Source of the DNA: Candidatus Wolfebacteria bacterium GWA1_42_9
Lineage (GTDB): Bacteria; Patescibacteriota; Minisyncoccia; UBA6257; JAGOQP01
DNA: 15,807 nt
NCBI GenBank assembly: GCA_001793775.1
Contig: MGIN01000006.1
Span: forward strand, 12,534-28,340
Direction of reading: 5' to 3'
Every line of letters begins with the position of its first letter. Within the stretch, counting starts at the first letter, position 1. The translations under genes and the position numbers were made by a program. Below are positions 1-6,500 of this stretch, piece by piece. The notes beneath the pieces were generated by a model that was not told the DNA's origin, searched no databases, and saw nothing but the letters and a program-made list of their open reading frames with translations.

Positions 1-1
1 T

Positions 2-394
2 GAAAAAATTTCCCCAGAGGGGTTAAGGGAAATATCGGATATCGGTCCCAAAGTTGCCCAGAGCATTCATTCCTGGTTTTTAGAGGAAAAAAATAGAAAA
101 CTTTTGAAAAATCTGGAGAAAGCAGGAATTGAATTAATTCCTCTCAAAGAAAAAGTTCGGGGAGTTCTAGCAGGTTTTAATGTCTGTCTCACCGGAACTC
201 TTAGCTCTATATCTCGTCAGCGCGCTAAAGAAGTTATTGAAAACGAGGGAGGTCATTTTAATTCAGAAATTACCTCTTCTACTAATATCGTTGTTGTTGG
301 CGCCAATCCTGGCTCCAAATACCAGAAAGCCCGGGAAAGAGGAATGGAAATTTGGGACGAGGAGAAATTTCTCAGAAAACTTTCCTTAAAATAG
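2..394 (+). CDS. ligA: NAD+-dependent DNA ligase LigA, C-terminal part (5' end outside window)
   Basis: LigA seals nicks in duplex DNA during replication and repair, using NAD+ as the AMP donor. Only the last 130 codons are present; the reading frame is open from base 2 and ends at TAG 392-394. The first residues (ISDIGPKVAQSIHSWF) match the last helix-hairpin-helix of LigA, where the 'GPKVAQSI' loop contacts the DNA backbone. After a linker comes a BRCT domain: 'GFNVCLTGTLSSISRQRAKE', then 'IVVVGANPGSKYQKARERG' and the closing 'IWDEEKFLRKL', the usual BRCT order and the usual C-terminus of LigA. The adenylation and OB domains must lie upstream of the window. The lamin-tail gene starts 5 nt after the stop and may be co-transcribed. 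Identification is secure from the HhH plus BRCT order; nothing looks broken. Confidence 0.93.
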   Translation, partial: EKISPEGLREISDIGPKVAQSIHSWFLEEKNRKLLKNLEKAGIELIPLKEKVRGVLAGFNVCLTGTLSSISRQRAKEVIENEGGHFNSEITSSTNIVVVGANPGSKYQKARERGMEIWDEEKFLRKLSLK

Positions 395-399
395 TTTCT

Positions 400-984
400 A
401 TGGTTTTTATTTCTGAAGCTCTACCCAATCCTGTTGGCAAAGATACAGAGGGGGAATTTGTCGAACTGTTTAACAGTTCGGACAAAGAGGTATCGTTAGC
501 AAGCTGGTCCCTGAAAGACGCGGGGGGCAAGAGCTATCTTTTTAAAAATGAATCCATCACGGCGAGAGGATTTTTATGGCTTCCTTATTCCAAAACTAAA
601 ATTAGCTTAAACAACGATGGAGAAACGATTTCTCTTTTTGACGGTTCGGGGGAATTAGTGGACTCTTTGAGCTATCAAGATTCTCTCGGGGAGGGAACTT
701 CTCTGATAAAGAGCAATTTACCCGAAAATTATTTGAAAACCAACCGTCCTACTCCCGGAGAGCAGAACGTCTTTTTAAAATCAGAAAATGGAGAAAGTTT
801 TTTGGATGGAAACAAAGCGATTGCTGAGAATTTATCTTCTGGAGAAATTGTTCCCCAGCCGCTTTCCAGCTCCCAAGTTTTGGATGGGTCTTTATCCGGA
901 GAGGTCATGGGGGTCGGGATTTTTTCCGTTTTTGTTTTGACTTTTATCTTCTGGTACGCGTATAGGAAGATTCAATCTGTGTAG
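400..984 (+). CDS. Lamin-tail-domain protein with C-terminal membrane anchor
   Basis: This encodes a 194-aa protein if ATG 400 is used; a TTG at 352 would add 16 residues overlapping ligA. Residues 1-100 form a lamin tail domain (LTD, an Ig-like fold). The signature is 'ISEALPNPVGKDTEGEFVEL', followed by 'LASWSLKDAGGKSYLF', 'GFLWLPYS' and 'NDGETISLFDGSGELVDSLSY'. A low-complexity Ser/Glu-rich linker follows, and one hydrophobic segment (about 168-188, 'GIFSVFVLTFIFWYAY') ends in a short basic tail RKIQSV. In bacteria LTDs usually occur on exported or cell-surface proteins. Here no signal peptide precedes the domain from either start. Either the protein is tail-anchored with the LTD inside the cell, or it is exported in an unusual way; the basic C-terminal tail would favour C-in topology. 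There is no Shine-Dalgarno sequence. It may be coupled to ligA (5-nt gap). Its role is unknown. Confidence 0.75.
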   Translation: MVFISEALPNPVGKDTEGEFVELFNSSDKEVSLASWSLKDAGGKSYLFKNESITARGFLWLPYSKTKISLNNDGETISLFDGSGELVDSLSYQDSLGEGTSLIKSNLPENYLKTNRPTPGEQNVFLKSENGESFLDGNKAIAENLSSGEIVPQPLSSSQVLDGSLSGEVMGVGIFSVFVLTFIFWYAYRKIQSV

Positions 985-1029
985 AAAACAAGCCCCTTAT
1001 TATTACTTGGCTGGCAGGATTACCGGAGC

Positions 1030-1059
1030 TTGACAGGTGCGGGTCGTCTTCTATATACT
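1030..1059 (+). promoter_or_regulatory. Sigma-70-type promoter for the 23S-5S rRNA unit
   Basis: A perfect -35 box TTGACA (1030-1035) is followed after 18 nt by TATACT (1054-1059); the overlapping TATATA at 1052 would give 16 nt. It is the best promoter-like sequence ahead of the 23S gene and lies about 320 nt upstream of the mature 5' end. Transcription would start near 1066. The target is inferred from position; it could instead drive a separate short RNA ending at about 1157. Confidence 0.6.
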
Positions 1060-1090
1060 TCGGATATGAATTGCCGAAATAATTTCCAAA

Positions 1091-1135
1091 GCGGATGAGC
1101 GAAAAAGCGCCCTTTTTGGGTTGTCGCTTGTCCGC
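1091..1135 (+). promoter_or_regulatory. Hairpin that competes with the leader terminator (antiterminator-like)
   Basis: Bases 1091-1102 (gcggatgagcga) pair with 1124-1135 (tcgcttgtccgc) over 12 consecutive pairs, two of them G-U. The loop can fold further (ccc/ggg around a T5). The 3' strand overlaps the 5' strand of the next hairpin (1131-1136), so the two cannot form together. That geometry matches an attenuator, but no ligand-binding domain or leader peptide is recognisable. Confidence 0.45.
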
Positions 1136-1157
1136 CTCAAGGCGGATTTTTTATTTT
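1131..1157 (+). terminator. Intrinsic terminator inside the rRNA leader
   Basis: Stem tccgcc (1131-1136) / ggcgga (1141-1146) with loop tcaa, followed directly by ttttttatttt. It sits about 90 nt after the predicted start of the 1030 promoter and ~225 nt before 23S. Transcripts would therefore either stop here, giving a ~90-nt RNA, or read through into the rRNA. Confidence 0.6.
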
Positions 1158-1603
1158 AAAAATTGCCTGGAAATTCTGTTTGATAGAAACGACTGGCCTT
1201 TGAAAAAACAATTTTGGGGAAGCAAAAGTTTCTTTCGAAATTGCATAGAGAATATTCAAGCATTATGCAGGTATAAATTATTTTTTCCGTCCCATTTTTA
1301 TTTTTGAGTGCGGCGGAAAATTCCTTGCGAAAGTACTTTTCTGCAAGGTGAAGACAAAAAATCAAAAAGGACTTGAAAAGTTGAGGTTAACTAAGGGCGT
1401 ATGGTGGATGCCTTGACACTAAATGGCGACGAAGGACGCGGCGTAACTGCGATAAGCCTCGGGGAGGTGTGTAGCAACCTTTAATCCGGGGATTTCCGAA
1501 TGGGGCAACCCAATTGTGTAAACCACAATTACCCCGCCTAGAAAGCGTGGGCGCGAACCCGCTGAAGTGAAACATCTCATTAAGCGGAGGAAAACAAAAA
1601 AAC

Positions 1604-1622
1604 ATCCCGTTTTTGACGGGAT
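1604..1622 (+). repeat. Small hairpin expansion in 23S domain I
   Basis: A 7-bp perfect stem atcccgt / acgggat around a 5-nt loop is added between 'gcggaggaaaac' and the conserved 'cccccagtagcgg'. E. coli has only a short unpaired link here. Confidence 0.55.
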
Positions 1623-1721
1623 CTATTCCCCCAGTAGCGGCGAGCGAAAAGGGAGATAGTCTAAACCCTGTTTTGTCTATGACAAGACGGGGTGTTGGAA
1701 GGTATATACTCTGGCGCTCTC

Positions 1722-1754
1722 GCGGACTAGTGCCAAATTTTGGCGCCAGTCCGC
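1722..1754 (+). repeat. Hairpin expansion in 23S domain I
   Basis: Outer stem gcggact (1722-1728) / agtccgc (1748-1754) is perfect. Inside it gtgccaaa pairs with tttggcgc (one G-U). It replaces a shorter helix in the equivalent part of E. coli 23S. Confidence 0.5.
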
Positions 1755-2152
1755 TTGTAGCGATAAGGGGAAGTTACAAATTCTTTTGTTAGCCGAAGTC
1801 CCTGGGAAGGGATACCAAAGAAGGTGAAAGTCCTGTAGGCGAAAACAAAAGAACTTCCTAGTATGTGTCCTTAAATACCCCGACGAACGAAAGCTTCGGG
1901 GGAAGCATCCTGAACTATCAGGAAAGACTAAATACATTTAGTGATCGATAGCGAACTAGTACCGTGAGGGAAAGGTGAAAAGCAGGCCGGCGAGGCCGAT
2001 GAAATAAAACCTGAAACCATATGTCTACAAGGAACGGAAGTCCCATGAGGACAACCGTGTGCCTATTGAAGAATGAACCAACGAGTTTATGTGCATCGCT
2101 TGTCTAAGCTCTACGGAGTGTAGGCGAAGCGAAAGCGAGTCTTAAAAGGGCG

Positions 2153-2281
2153 TATGCCTTGTGTGTAACACAAGTGACTGACGACCAACGACCCATGACT
2201 TACGACATTTAATTTTTGTCGTTAGTTGTTAGTTGTAAGTTGTGAGTTACTCGCGTTATACGCGAGGCCGCGGTGTGCATA
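2153..2281 (+). repeat. Multi-hairpin expansion segment A in 23S rRNA
   Basis: It is inserted where E. coli has about 16 nt between 'cttaactgggcg' and 'agacccgaa'. Closing pairs are tatgc (2153-2157) / gcata (2277-2281). Inside are a perfect hairpin cttgtg-tgtaa-cacaag (2158-2174), a long imperfect ~33-bp stem (about 2175-2247) whose right arm is built of degenerate 'gttagttgttagttgtaag' units, and a hairpin ctcgcgt-tat-acgcgag (2250-2266). No reading frame is evident. The RNA would project from the ribosome surface. Confidence 0.7.
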
Positions 2282-2780
2282 AGACCCGAAGCCAGATGAG
2301 CTTACCTTGGGCAGGGTGAACCTCGCCGAAAGGCGGGAGGAGGCCCGAACCGGTTGGTTGTGCAAAACCTTCGGATGACCCGAGGTAGGGAGTGAAAAGC
2401 TAATCGAATCTGGTAATAGCTGGTTCTCTCCGAAATAGCTTTCGGGCTAGCGTCCAGGAAAAATATTGGAGGGGTAGAGCCACTGGTTGAGAAGTAAAGG
2501 GCGAAAGCTCGGCTTCTCAGTCAAACTCCGAATACTTCAATAAATCGCCTGGGCAGTTAGACTATGGGGGCTAAGCTCCATAGTCGCAAGGGAAAAAGCC
2601 CAGACCGCCGTCTAAGGTCCCTAAATATATGCTAAGTGTCAAAGGTAGTGGCCTGCCAGAGACAGGTAGGAGGTTGGCTTAGAGGTAGCCATCCTTTAAA
2701 GAGTGTGTAACAACTCACTACTAGATGGCAGACTGCGCCGAAAATTTACCGGGGCTAAGCATATTACCGAAGACGCGGGT

Positions 2781-2894
2781 TATCTTGTCTGCGACAAGAT
2801 CACAGACAGTTTTGGACAAGACACGGACAGTGCGGAACTTTTTCCAATCTGTCAGTGTTATGTCAGCTCTGTCAGTGTTCTCGCCGCAGGCGAG
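2781..2894 (+). repeat. Multi-hairpin expansion segment B in 23S rRNA
   Basis: It is inserted at the tip of the domain II helix that in E. coli reads 'gcgacgcttatgcgttgt'. It starts with a perfect 8-bp hairpin atcttgtc-tgc-gacaagat (2782-2800). An imperfect long arm with repeated cacggacagtg / ctgtcagtgtt motifs follows; tctgtcagtgtt occurs twice, near 2848 and 2867. It ends with ctcgcc-gca-ggcgag (2880-2894). The order, small hairpin then long imperfect arm then small hairpin, mirrors segment A. Confidence 0.7.
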
Positions 2895-3589
2895 ATAGCG
2901 GTAGGAGAGCATTCCTAGCAGCGATGAAGCCTCAGCCGCGAGGCGGGGTGGAGCGCTAGGAAGAGAAAATGTTGGTATGAGTAACCACAAGTCCGATGTG
3001 AATTTGGACCCCCGAAAATCCAAGGTTTCCTTCGCAATGGAAATCAGCGAAGGGTTAGGCGGGACCTAAGGCAATGGCGAAAGCCGCAGCTGATGGACAG
3101 CCGGTTAATATTCCGGCCCCTCAGTTCTTTTCGATGGAGTGACGAAGTTGAGTAGAGAGAGCATCTTAATGGTTTGGTGTTTTTGATCGAGGACGTGTTC
3201 TCGGTAAATCCGGAACGCTGCCTTCAATGGCGATTCCCAGAGTAAAAACAACTCGGCGATTATCAAAGAGTAGTCTCTCAAGCCGACTTCCAAGAAAAAC
3301 TTCTAAGGTTAAAAGAATTGAGCCTGTACCGTAAACCGACACTGGTGGGTGAGGCGAGAAGCCTAAGGGGAACGAGTGAGTCATCCTCAAGGAACTCGGC
3401 AAAAAAGCGGCCGTAACTTCGGGATAAGGCCTCCCTGAACTTCCGCAAGGAAGTGAAGGGTGCAACAAAAGTATCTCTGGCGACTGTTTACTAAAAACAC
3501 AGCTCCCTGCGAACTCGTAAGAGGATGTATAGGGGGTGACGCCTGACCGATGCGAGAAGGTTAATGCCGCCGGTCGTGGAGCGACTCGG

Positions 3590-3678
3590 CGCGCAGATTA
3601 TCGCGGATTATAACGCAGATAAACGCAGATATAATTCATCAGCGTAAATCAGCGTATTTGTCAGCGTAAATCAGCGTG
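3590..3678 (+). repeat. Multi-unit hairpin expansion segment C in 23S rRNA (cgcagat / atcagcg repeats)
   Basis: A long hairpin is inserted into domain IV just before the helix leading to 'aactataattgttctaagg'. The left arm holds four copies of a heptamer (cgcagat three times, cgcggat once). The right arm holds four copies of the partner (atcagcg three times, gtcagcg once). The spacers are short and AT-rich. Reverse-complementing the right arm gives about 27 of 39 identical positions, with a mismatch recurring at the same place in each unit. Confidence 0.75.
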
Positions 3679-4343
3679 CGAAGCCGCTTCACGGCTGAGT
3701 GGTTGAAGCCCTCGTCAATGTCAGCAATAACTATAATTGTTCTAAGGTAGCGCAATTCCTTTCCGGGTAAGTTCCGGAGCGCACGAATGGCGTAACGACT
3801 GGAGAACTGTCTCGAGGATGAGCTCGGTGAAAATGCGATTCCCGTGAAGACGCGGGGTACCTGCAGCGGGACGAAAAGACCCCAGGAGCTTTACTGTAGC
3901 TTGATATTGGCTTTAGGGTTTGGATGCGTAGCGTAGTGGGCAGGCTTCGAAGCTTTGCTTTCGGGCAGAGTGGAGCCGACAATGAAACACCCATCTTTCA
4001 GATTTTAAAGTCTAACCTTGACGGCAAAAACGGCAGGGAACAGTGTCTGGCGGGCAGTTTTAATGGGGCGTTATCCTCCTAAAAAGTAACGGAGGAGTTT
4101 AAAGGTCAGCTTAGCCCGGATGGAAATCGGGCTGGACGTGTAAAGGCGTAAGCTGGCTTGACGGCGAGACGGACATGTCGAGCCGATGCGAAAGCAGAAC
4201 TTAGTGACCCGACGGCAATGTTATACGTTTTAATTAATGTGTAACTCTTCATAGGAAGGCCGAAGACAACGGATAAAAGCTACCCTGGGGATAACAGGCT
4301 GGTGATGCCCGAGAGTCCATATCGACGGCATCGCTCGGCACCT

Positions 4344-4619
4344 TAATATGTCGGGGTGCTACAGCAGCAATGTTGTAGCCTGGTATCTAAACCTTAGTAT
4401 TTGGCTTATAACGGTGGACTCTATTTGTTCTAATAAATAGACAATACCGTGGGAAGTTTGACTCATAATGGAAAATAAATGAGTTATAACCCCGTAGAGA
4501 CTTGATTTGATGACACATCAAATCAGAGTTCTGGTTTTTATCAGAACTAACACGCCAACTCCTCAATTTTTTTGAGGATGAAGATATAGTCCACACTATT
4601 AGTGATAATAGATTATGTA
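4344..4619 (+). other. Group I intron (IA-like, no ORF) in 23S rRNA, after the E. coli U2500 equivalent
   Basis: Removing 276 nt restores the universal sequence ggcacct|cgatgtcggctc. The internal guide gggtgc (4354-4359) pairs with exon gcacct (4338-4343), ending in the classical U-G at the splice site (P1). Intron 4348-4353 pairs with the first six bases of the 3' exon (4620-4625), giving P10. Other helices: P2 gctaca/tgtagc; P3 ttggc (4401)/gccaa (4554); P4 acggt/accgt; P5 ctattt/aaatag; P6 ggg/ccc with actcat/atgagt; P7 gact (4499)/agtc (4588), the latter within the typical 'aagatatagtcc'; P8 cctcaa/ttgagg; P9 ctatta-gtga-taatag. Two extra hairpins between P7 and P3' (4503-4525 and 4527-4548) are the P7.1/P7.2 pair of subgroup IA. 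No homing endonuclease is encoded. The base before the 3' splice site is A, not G. It interrupts the peptidyl-transferase centre, so splicing must be efficient. Confidence 0.92.
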
Positions 4620-4694
4620 CGATGTCGGCTCACCATAGCGCGGGGGTGGAGAAGCTCCCAAGCGTTTGGCTGTTCGCCAATTAAAATGGTACGC

Positions 4695-4728
<34 letters not shown>

Positions 4729-5001
4729 CTCTATCTGCTGCAGGCGTTGATGCTTGAGGGAAGTTGGCCCTAGTACGAGAGGACCGGGCTGAACGAACCT
4801 CTGGTCTACCGGCTTTGGCACCAGCTGAAGCGCCGGGTAGCTATGTTCGGAAGGGATAAGTGCTGAAAGCATCTAAGCGCGAAGCCCATCCCAAGATTAG
4901 GCATCTTAGGGCGGTTGAAGATGACGACCTTGATAGGCTCCAGGTGTAAGATTCGCAAGAATTTTAGCCGAGGAGTACTAATAGCCCATTCAACCTTAAC
5001 T

Positions 5002-5190
5002 TTTTGAGTCTTAATGCGCAGCTCGATTATTCGCATGTGCGCGTTCGCATTGCCAAAGTGCGAGCGAAGCGAGTGCGGAGGCGCGCTGTTCGCATACATT
5101 GTCTTCACCTTGGAGGAAGGTACTGGATAATTTCCGGTGGCTTTTTCCACAATTTAGTTTGAGAAAAAAGTATAAAAATAGGAACTTTCA
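5002..5190 (+). other. 23S-5S internal spacer with processing-stem strands
   Basis: This contains no gene or tRNA. Bases 5001-5010 finish the inner pre-23S stem (with 1370-1379). Bases 5100-5112 and 5114-5124 form the outer stem with 1344-1356 and 1332-1342. Between them lies a GC-rich hairpin region with cgcatt...aagtgcg (5047-5062) and 'gcgagcgaagcgagtgcg'. Bases 5172-5190 are the left strand of the 5S flanking stem. Confidence 0.65.
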
Positions 5191-5321
5191 TTTGCTGGTG
5201 TTTTACCAATGAGTGTCCCACCTCTTCCCATTCCGAACAGAGAAGTGAAAGCTCATTGGCCCGATGATACTCCTTTGGGGGAAAGTAGGGTATGCCAGCA
5301 TATGAAAGTTCCTATTTTTAT
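5172..5321 (+). other. Perfect 19-bp inverted repeat enclosing 5S rRNA (pre-5S processing stem)
   Basis: Bases 5172-5190 (ataaaaataggaactttca) are exactly complementary to 5303-5321. They continue the terminal helix of 5S with one T-T mismatch. This gives a nearly continuous helix of about 28 bp, a likely site for double-strand-specific RNase processing. Confidence 0.75.
5191..5302 (+). rRNA. rrf: 5S ribosomal RNA
   Basis: It is recognised from 'gagtgtcccacctcttcccattccgaac' (helix II/III and loop B), 'agaagtgaaagctc', 'ccgatgatactcc' and 'gaaagtagggtatgccagca'. The terminal helix is tgctgg (5193-5198) / ccagca (5295-5300). At about 111 nt it is slightly shorter than the E. coli molecule (120 nt). 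It lies about 190 nt behind 23S and is most likely cut from the same transcript. Confidence 0.96.
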
Positions 5322-5338
5322 TACAGAAACAAAAAAAC

Positions 5339-5376
5339 AAAAAAGACATCTTTTATAAATCCGATGTCTTTTTTTA
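5339..5376 (+). terminator. Intrinsic terminator of the 23S-5S unit
   Basis: The perfect 12-bp stem aaaaaagacatc (5339-5350) / gatgtctttttt (5363-5374) has a 12-nt loop and ends in a T-run. It lies just downstream of 5S. Confidence 0.88.
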
Positions 5377-5391
5377 TTCTCTCTTTGTTTG

Positions 5392-5397
5392 TATAAT
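5392..5397 (+). promoter_or_regulatory. Possible -10 box (TATAAT) for the 5463 gene
   Basis: A perfect TATAAT lies 65 nt before ATG 5463, immediately after the rRNA terminator. No good -35 sequence lies at the right distance (a T-run occupies it), so the call is tentative. Confidence 0.35.
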
Positions 5398-5462
5398 GAA
5401 TATGCGTATTTTCTCTTATCTTTAATTAGATATTGGTAATTGGAAATTAGTAATTTTCTGAT

Positions 5463-6497
5463 ATGCGTCTTGCCAAACAGCTGGTATATGGTGTCGGTTT
5501 TCTACTTGTTTTAGCCGCTTTTATCTGGCTGATTTCGATTTCATTCTTCCCCTCCAATCCTTCCTGTTTTGACGGCAAAAAAAATCAGGGCGAGTCTGAT
5601 GTGGATTGCGGCGGTCCCTGTATTTCTTGTGAAGTAAGATCCTTAAAAAACATTGAAGTTAAATTTGTCAAAGTTTTTCGAGCGGCTGACGGAGTAGGCG
5701 TCGTTGCCGAAATTTATAATCCCAACACCGCTTGGGCGGCTTGGCGGTTTGATTACACTCTGACTCTTAAGGATTCTTTGGGGGTGCCGGCTAAGGTTTT
5801 TGAAGAAAAATCTTTTATTTATGCCGGAGATCTTAAGTATCTGGTTAAATCCTATGTTCCGGCTGACCCGGAAAAAATCATTAAAGCCGATCTGAAAATA
5901 AAAAACCCTCAGTGGGTTCCTTTAAACCAGTTGGAAAAGCCGGAGATTGATACTGATGATATTAAAACTTACAAAGACAATCTACTTTATGTTTCTGGGA
6001 AAGTCACCAACCATTCCCAATCGGACTTCAGCCCAGTCAATATTTATACTCTCATTTTCAACAAAGATGGGGAACTGCTGGCTGGTTCGGCAACGGTTCT
6101 GGACAATCTTCCCAAGTTTGAATCCAAAGAGTTTAAAATTTCCTTTTCCAAAGATTGGGAAATTTATGAAGTGGCAATAACCGACTTTTCTTTTCTTTTT
6201 CCCCGTGACCTGAAGGTGGGGGACTCGGGAAAAGAAGTTTCTACCCTTCAATCTCTTCTTTTGGAAATGGGGGCGTTGGATCGCCAACCGACCGGATTTT
6301 TTGACGATATGACCCGGCAGGCGGTAGCCACTCTCCAAAATTATTTGGGGGTACCCGTTTCCGGAGATTTTGATTCTGTTACCAGAGAGGCGGTGGTCTC
6401 TTTGTTGGCCAATCAAATCCGGCAAATTCCCGAAGTCCAGCAGAAGTTTTTGGTTGACACGGGGAAAACTAAGGTGTTTGTTGAGGTAATTAAATAG
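5463..6497 (+). CDS. Membrane-anchored protein with Cys cluster and peptidoglycan-binding domain
   Basis: A 344-aa protein. Residues 8-29 (VYGVGFLLVLAAFIWLISIS) form one N-terminal membrane segment, so the rest is probably outside the membrane. Next comes a compact four-cysteine motif, CFDGKKNQGESDVDCGGPCISC (C35, C49, C53, C56 by my count). The same style of C-x-DG...NQGE...DCGGPC..C motif recurs in exported CPR and archaeal proteins. The middle (about 60-245) looks like two beta-rich domains of FxLYD/Ig-like character ('VAEIYNPNTAWAAWRFDYTL', 'VSGKVTNHSQSDFSPVNIY'). Residues 250-315 are a PG_binding_1 domain ('LKVGDSGKEVSTLQSLLLEMG', 'TGFFDDMTRQAVATLQ', 'VSGDFDSVTREAVVSL'), expected to bind cell-wall peptide or glycan. 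The start is ATG 5463, with no Shine-Dalgarno. The receiver-domain gene begins 3 nt after the stop, so the two form a unit. No catalytic domain is visible; the role is probably cell-wall anchoring. Confidence 0.82.
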   Translation: MRLAKQLVYGVGFLLVLAAFIWLISISFFPSNPSCFDGKKNQGESDVDCGGPCISCEVRSLKNIEVKFVKVFRAADGVGVVAEIYNPNTAWAAWRFDYTLTLKDSLGVPAKVFEEKSFIYAGDLKYLVKSYVPADPEKIIKADLKIKNPQWVPLNQLEKPEIDTDDIKTYKDNLLYVSGKVTNHSQSDFSPVNIYTLIFNKDGELLAGSATVLDNLPKFESKEFKISFSKDWEIYEVAITDFSFLFPRDLKVGDSGKEVSTLQSLLLEMGALDRQPTGFFDDMTRQAVATLQNYLGVPVSGDFDSVTREAVVSLLANQIRQIPEVQQKFLVDTGKTKVFVEVIK

Positions 6498-6500
6498 AAC

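Larger units (their letters stand above)
985..1380 (+). other. 23S rRNA leader region (no protein gene)
   Basis: I see no convincing protein gene in these ~400 bases. The stretch holds a promoter (1030-1059), two alternative hairpins ending in a T-run (1091-1157), an AT-rich middle part in which I recognise nothing, and the 5' strand of the pre-23S processing stem. Bases 1344-1356 (caaggtgaagaca) are perfectly complementary to 5100-5112. Bases 1332-1342 pair with 5114-5124 (nine Watson-Crick pairs and two G-U). Bases 1370-1388 pair with 4992-5010. The pairing shows that the 23S transcript begins upstream of 1332. No 16S rRNA and no tRNA lie here. Confidence 0.7.

Noticed and set aside
1095..1365. 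Short open frames on both strands in the 23S leader
   Set aside because: They overlap the terminator hairpins and the processing stem, show no domain-like sequence, and have no credible start context.
3590..3678. CRISPR array in the repeated heptamers
   Set aside because: Units are 7 nt with 3-5 nt gaps, are arranged as two inverted arms, and lie within 23S rRNA; there are no spacers and no cas genes.
4412..4418. gtggact (4412-4420 region) as the P7 strand, because it pairs perfectly with agtccac
   Set aside because: It would leave no room for P4-P6 before P7. The strand at 4499-4502 has the correct order and the typical 'agagact ... aagatatagtcc' context.
4387..4596. Minus-strand open frame inside the intron, considered as a homing endonuclease
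   Set aside because: Only 69 codons, no LAGLIDADG, HNH or GIY-YIG motif, and the plus-strand sequence is fully used by intron helices.
5002..5190. tRNA gene in the 23S-5S spacer
   Set aside because: No cloverleaf, GGTTCGA-type T-loop or CCA-ending acceptor stem; the sequence is explained by processing stems and a GC-rich hairpin.
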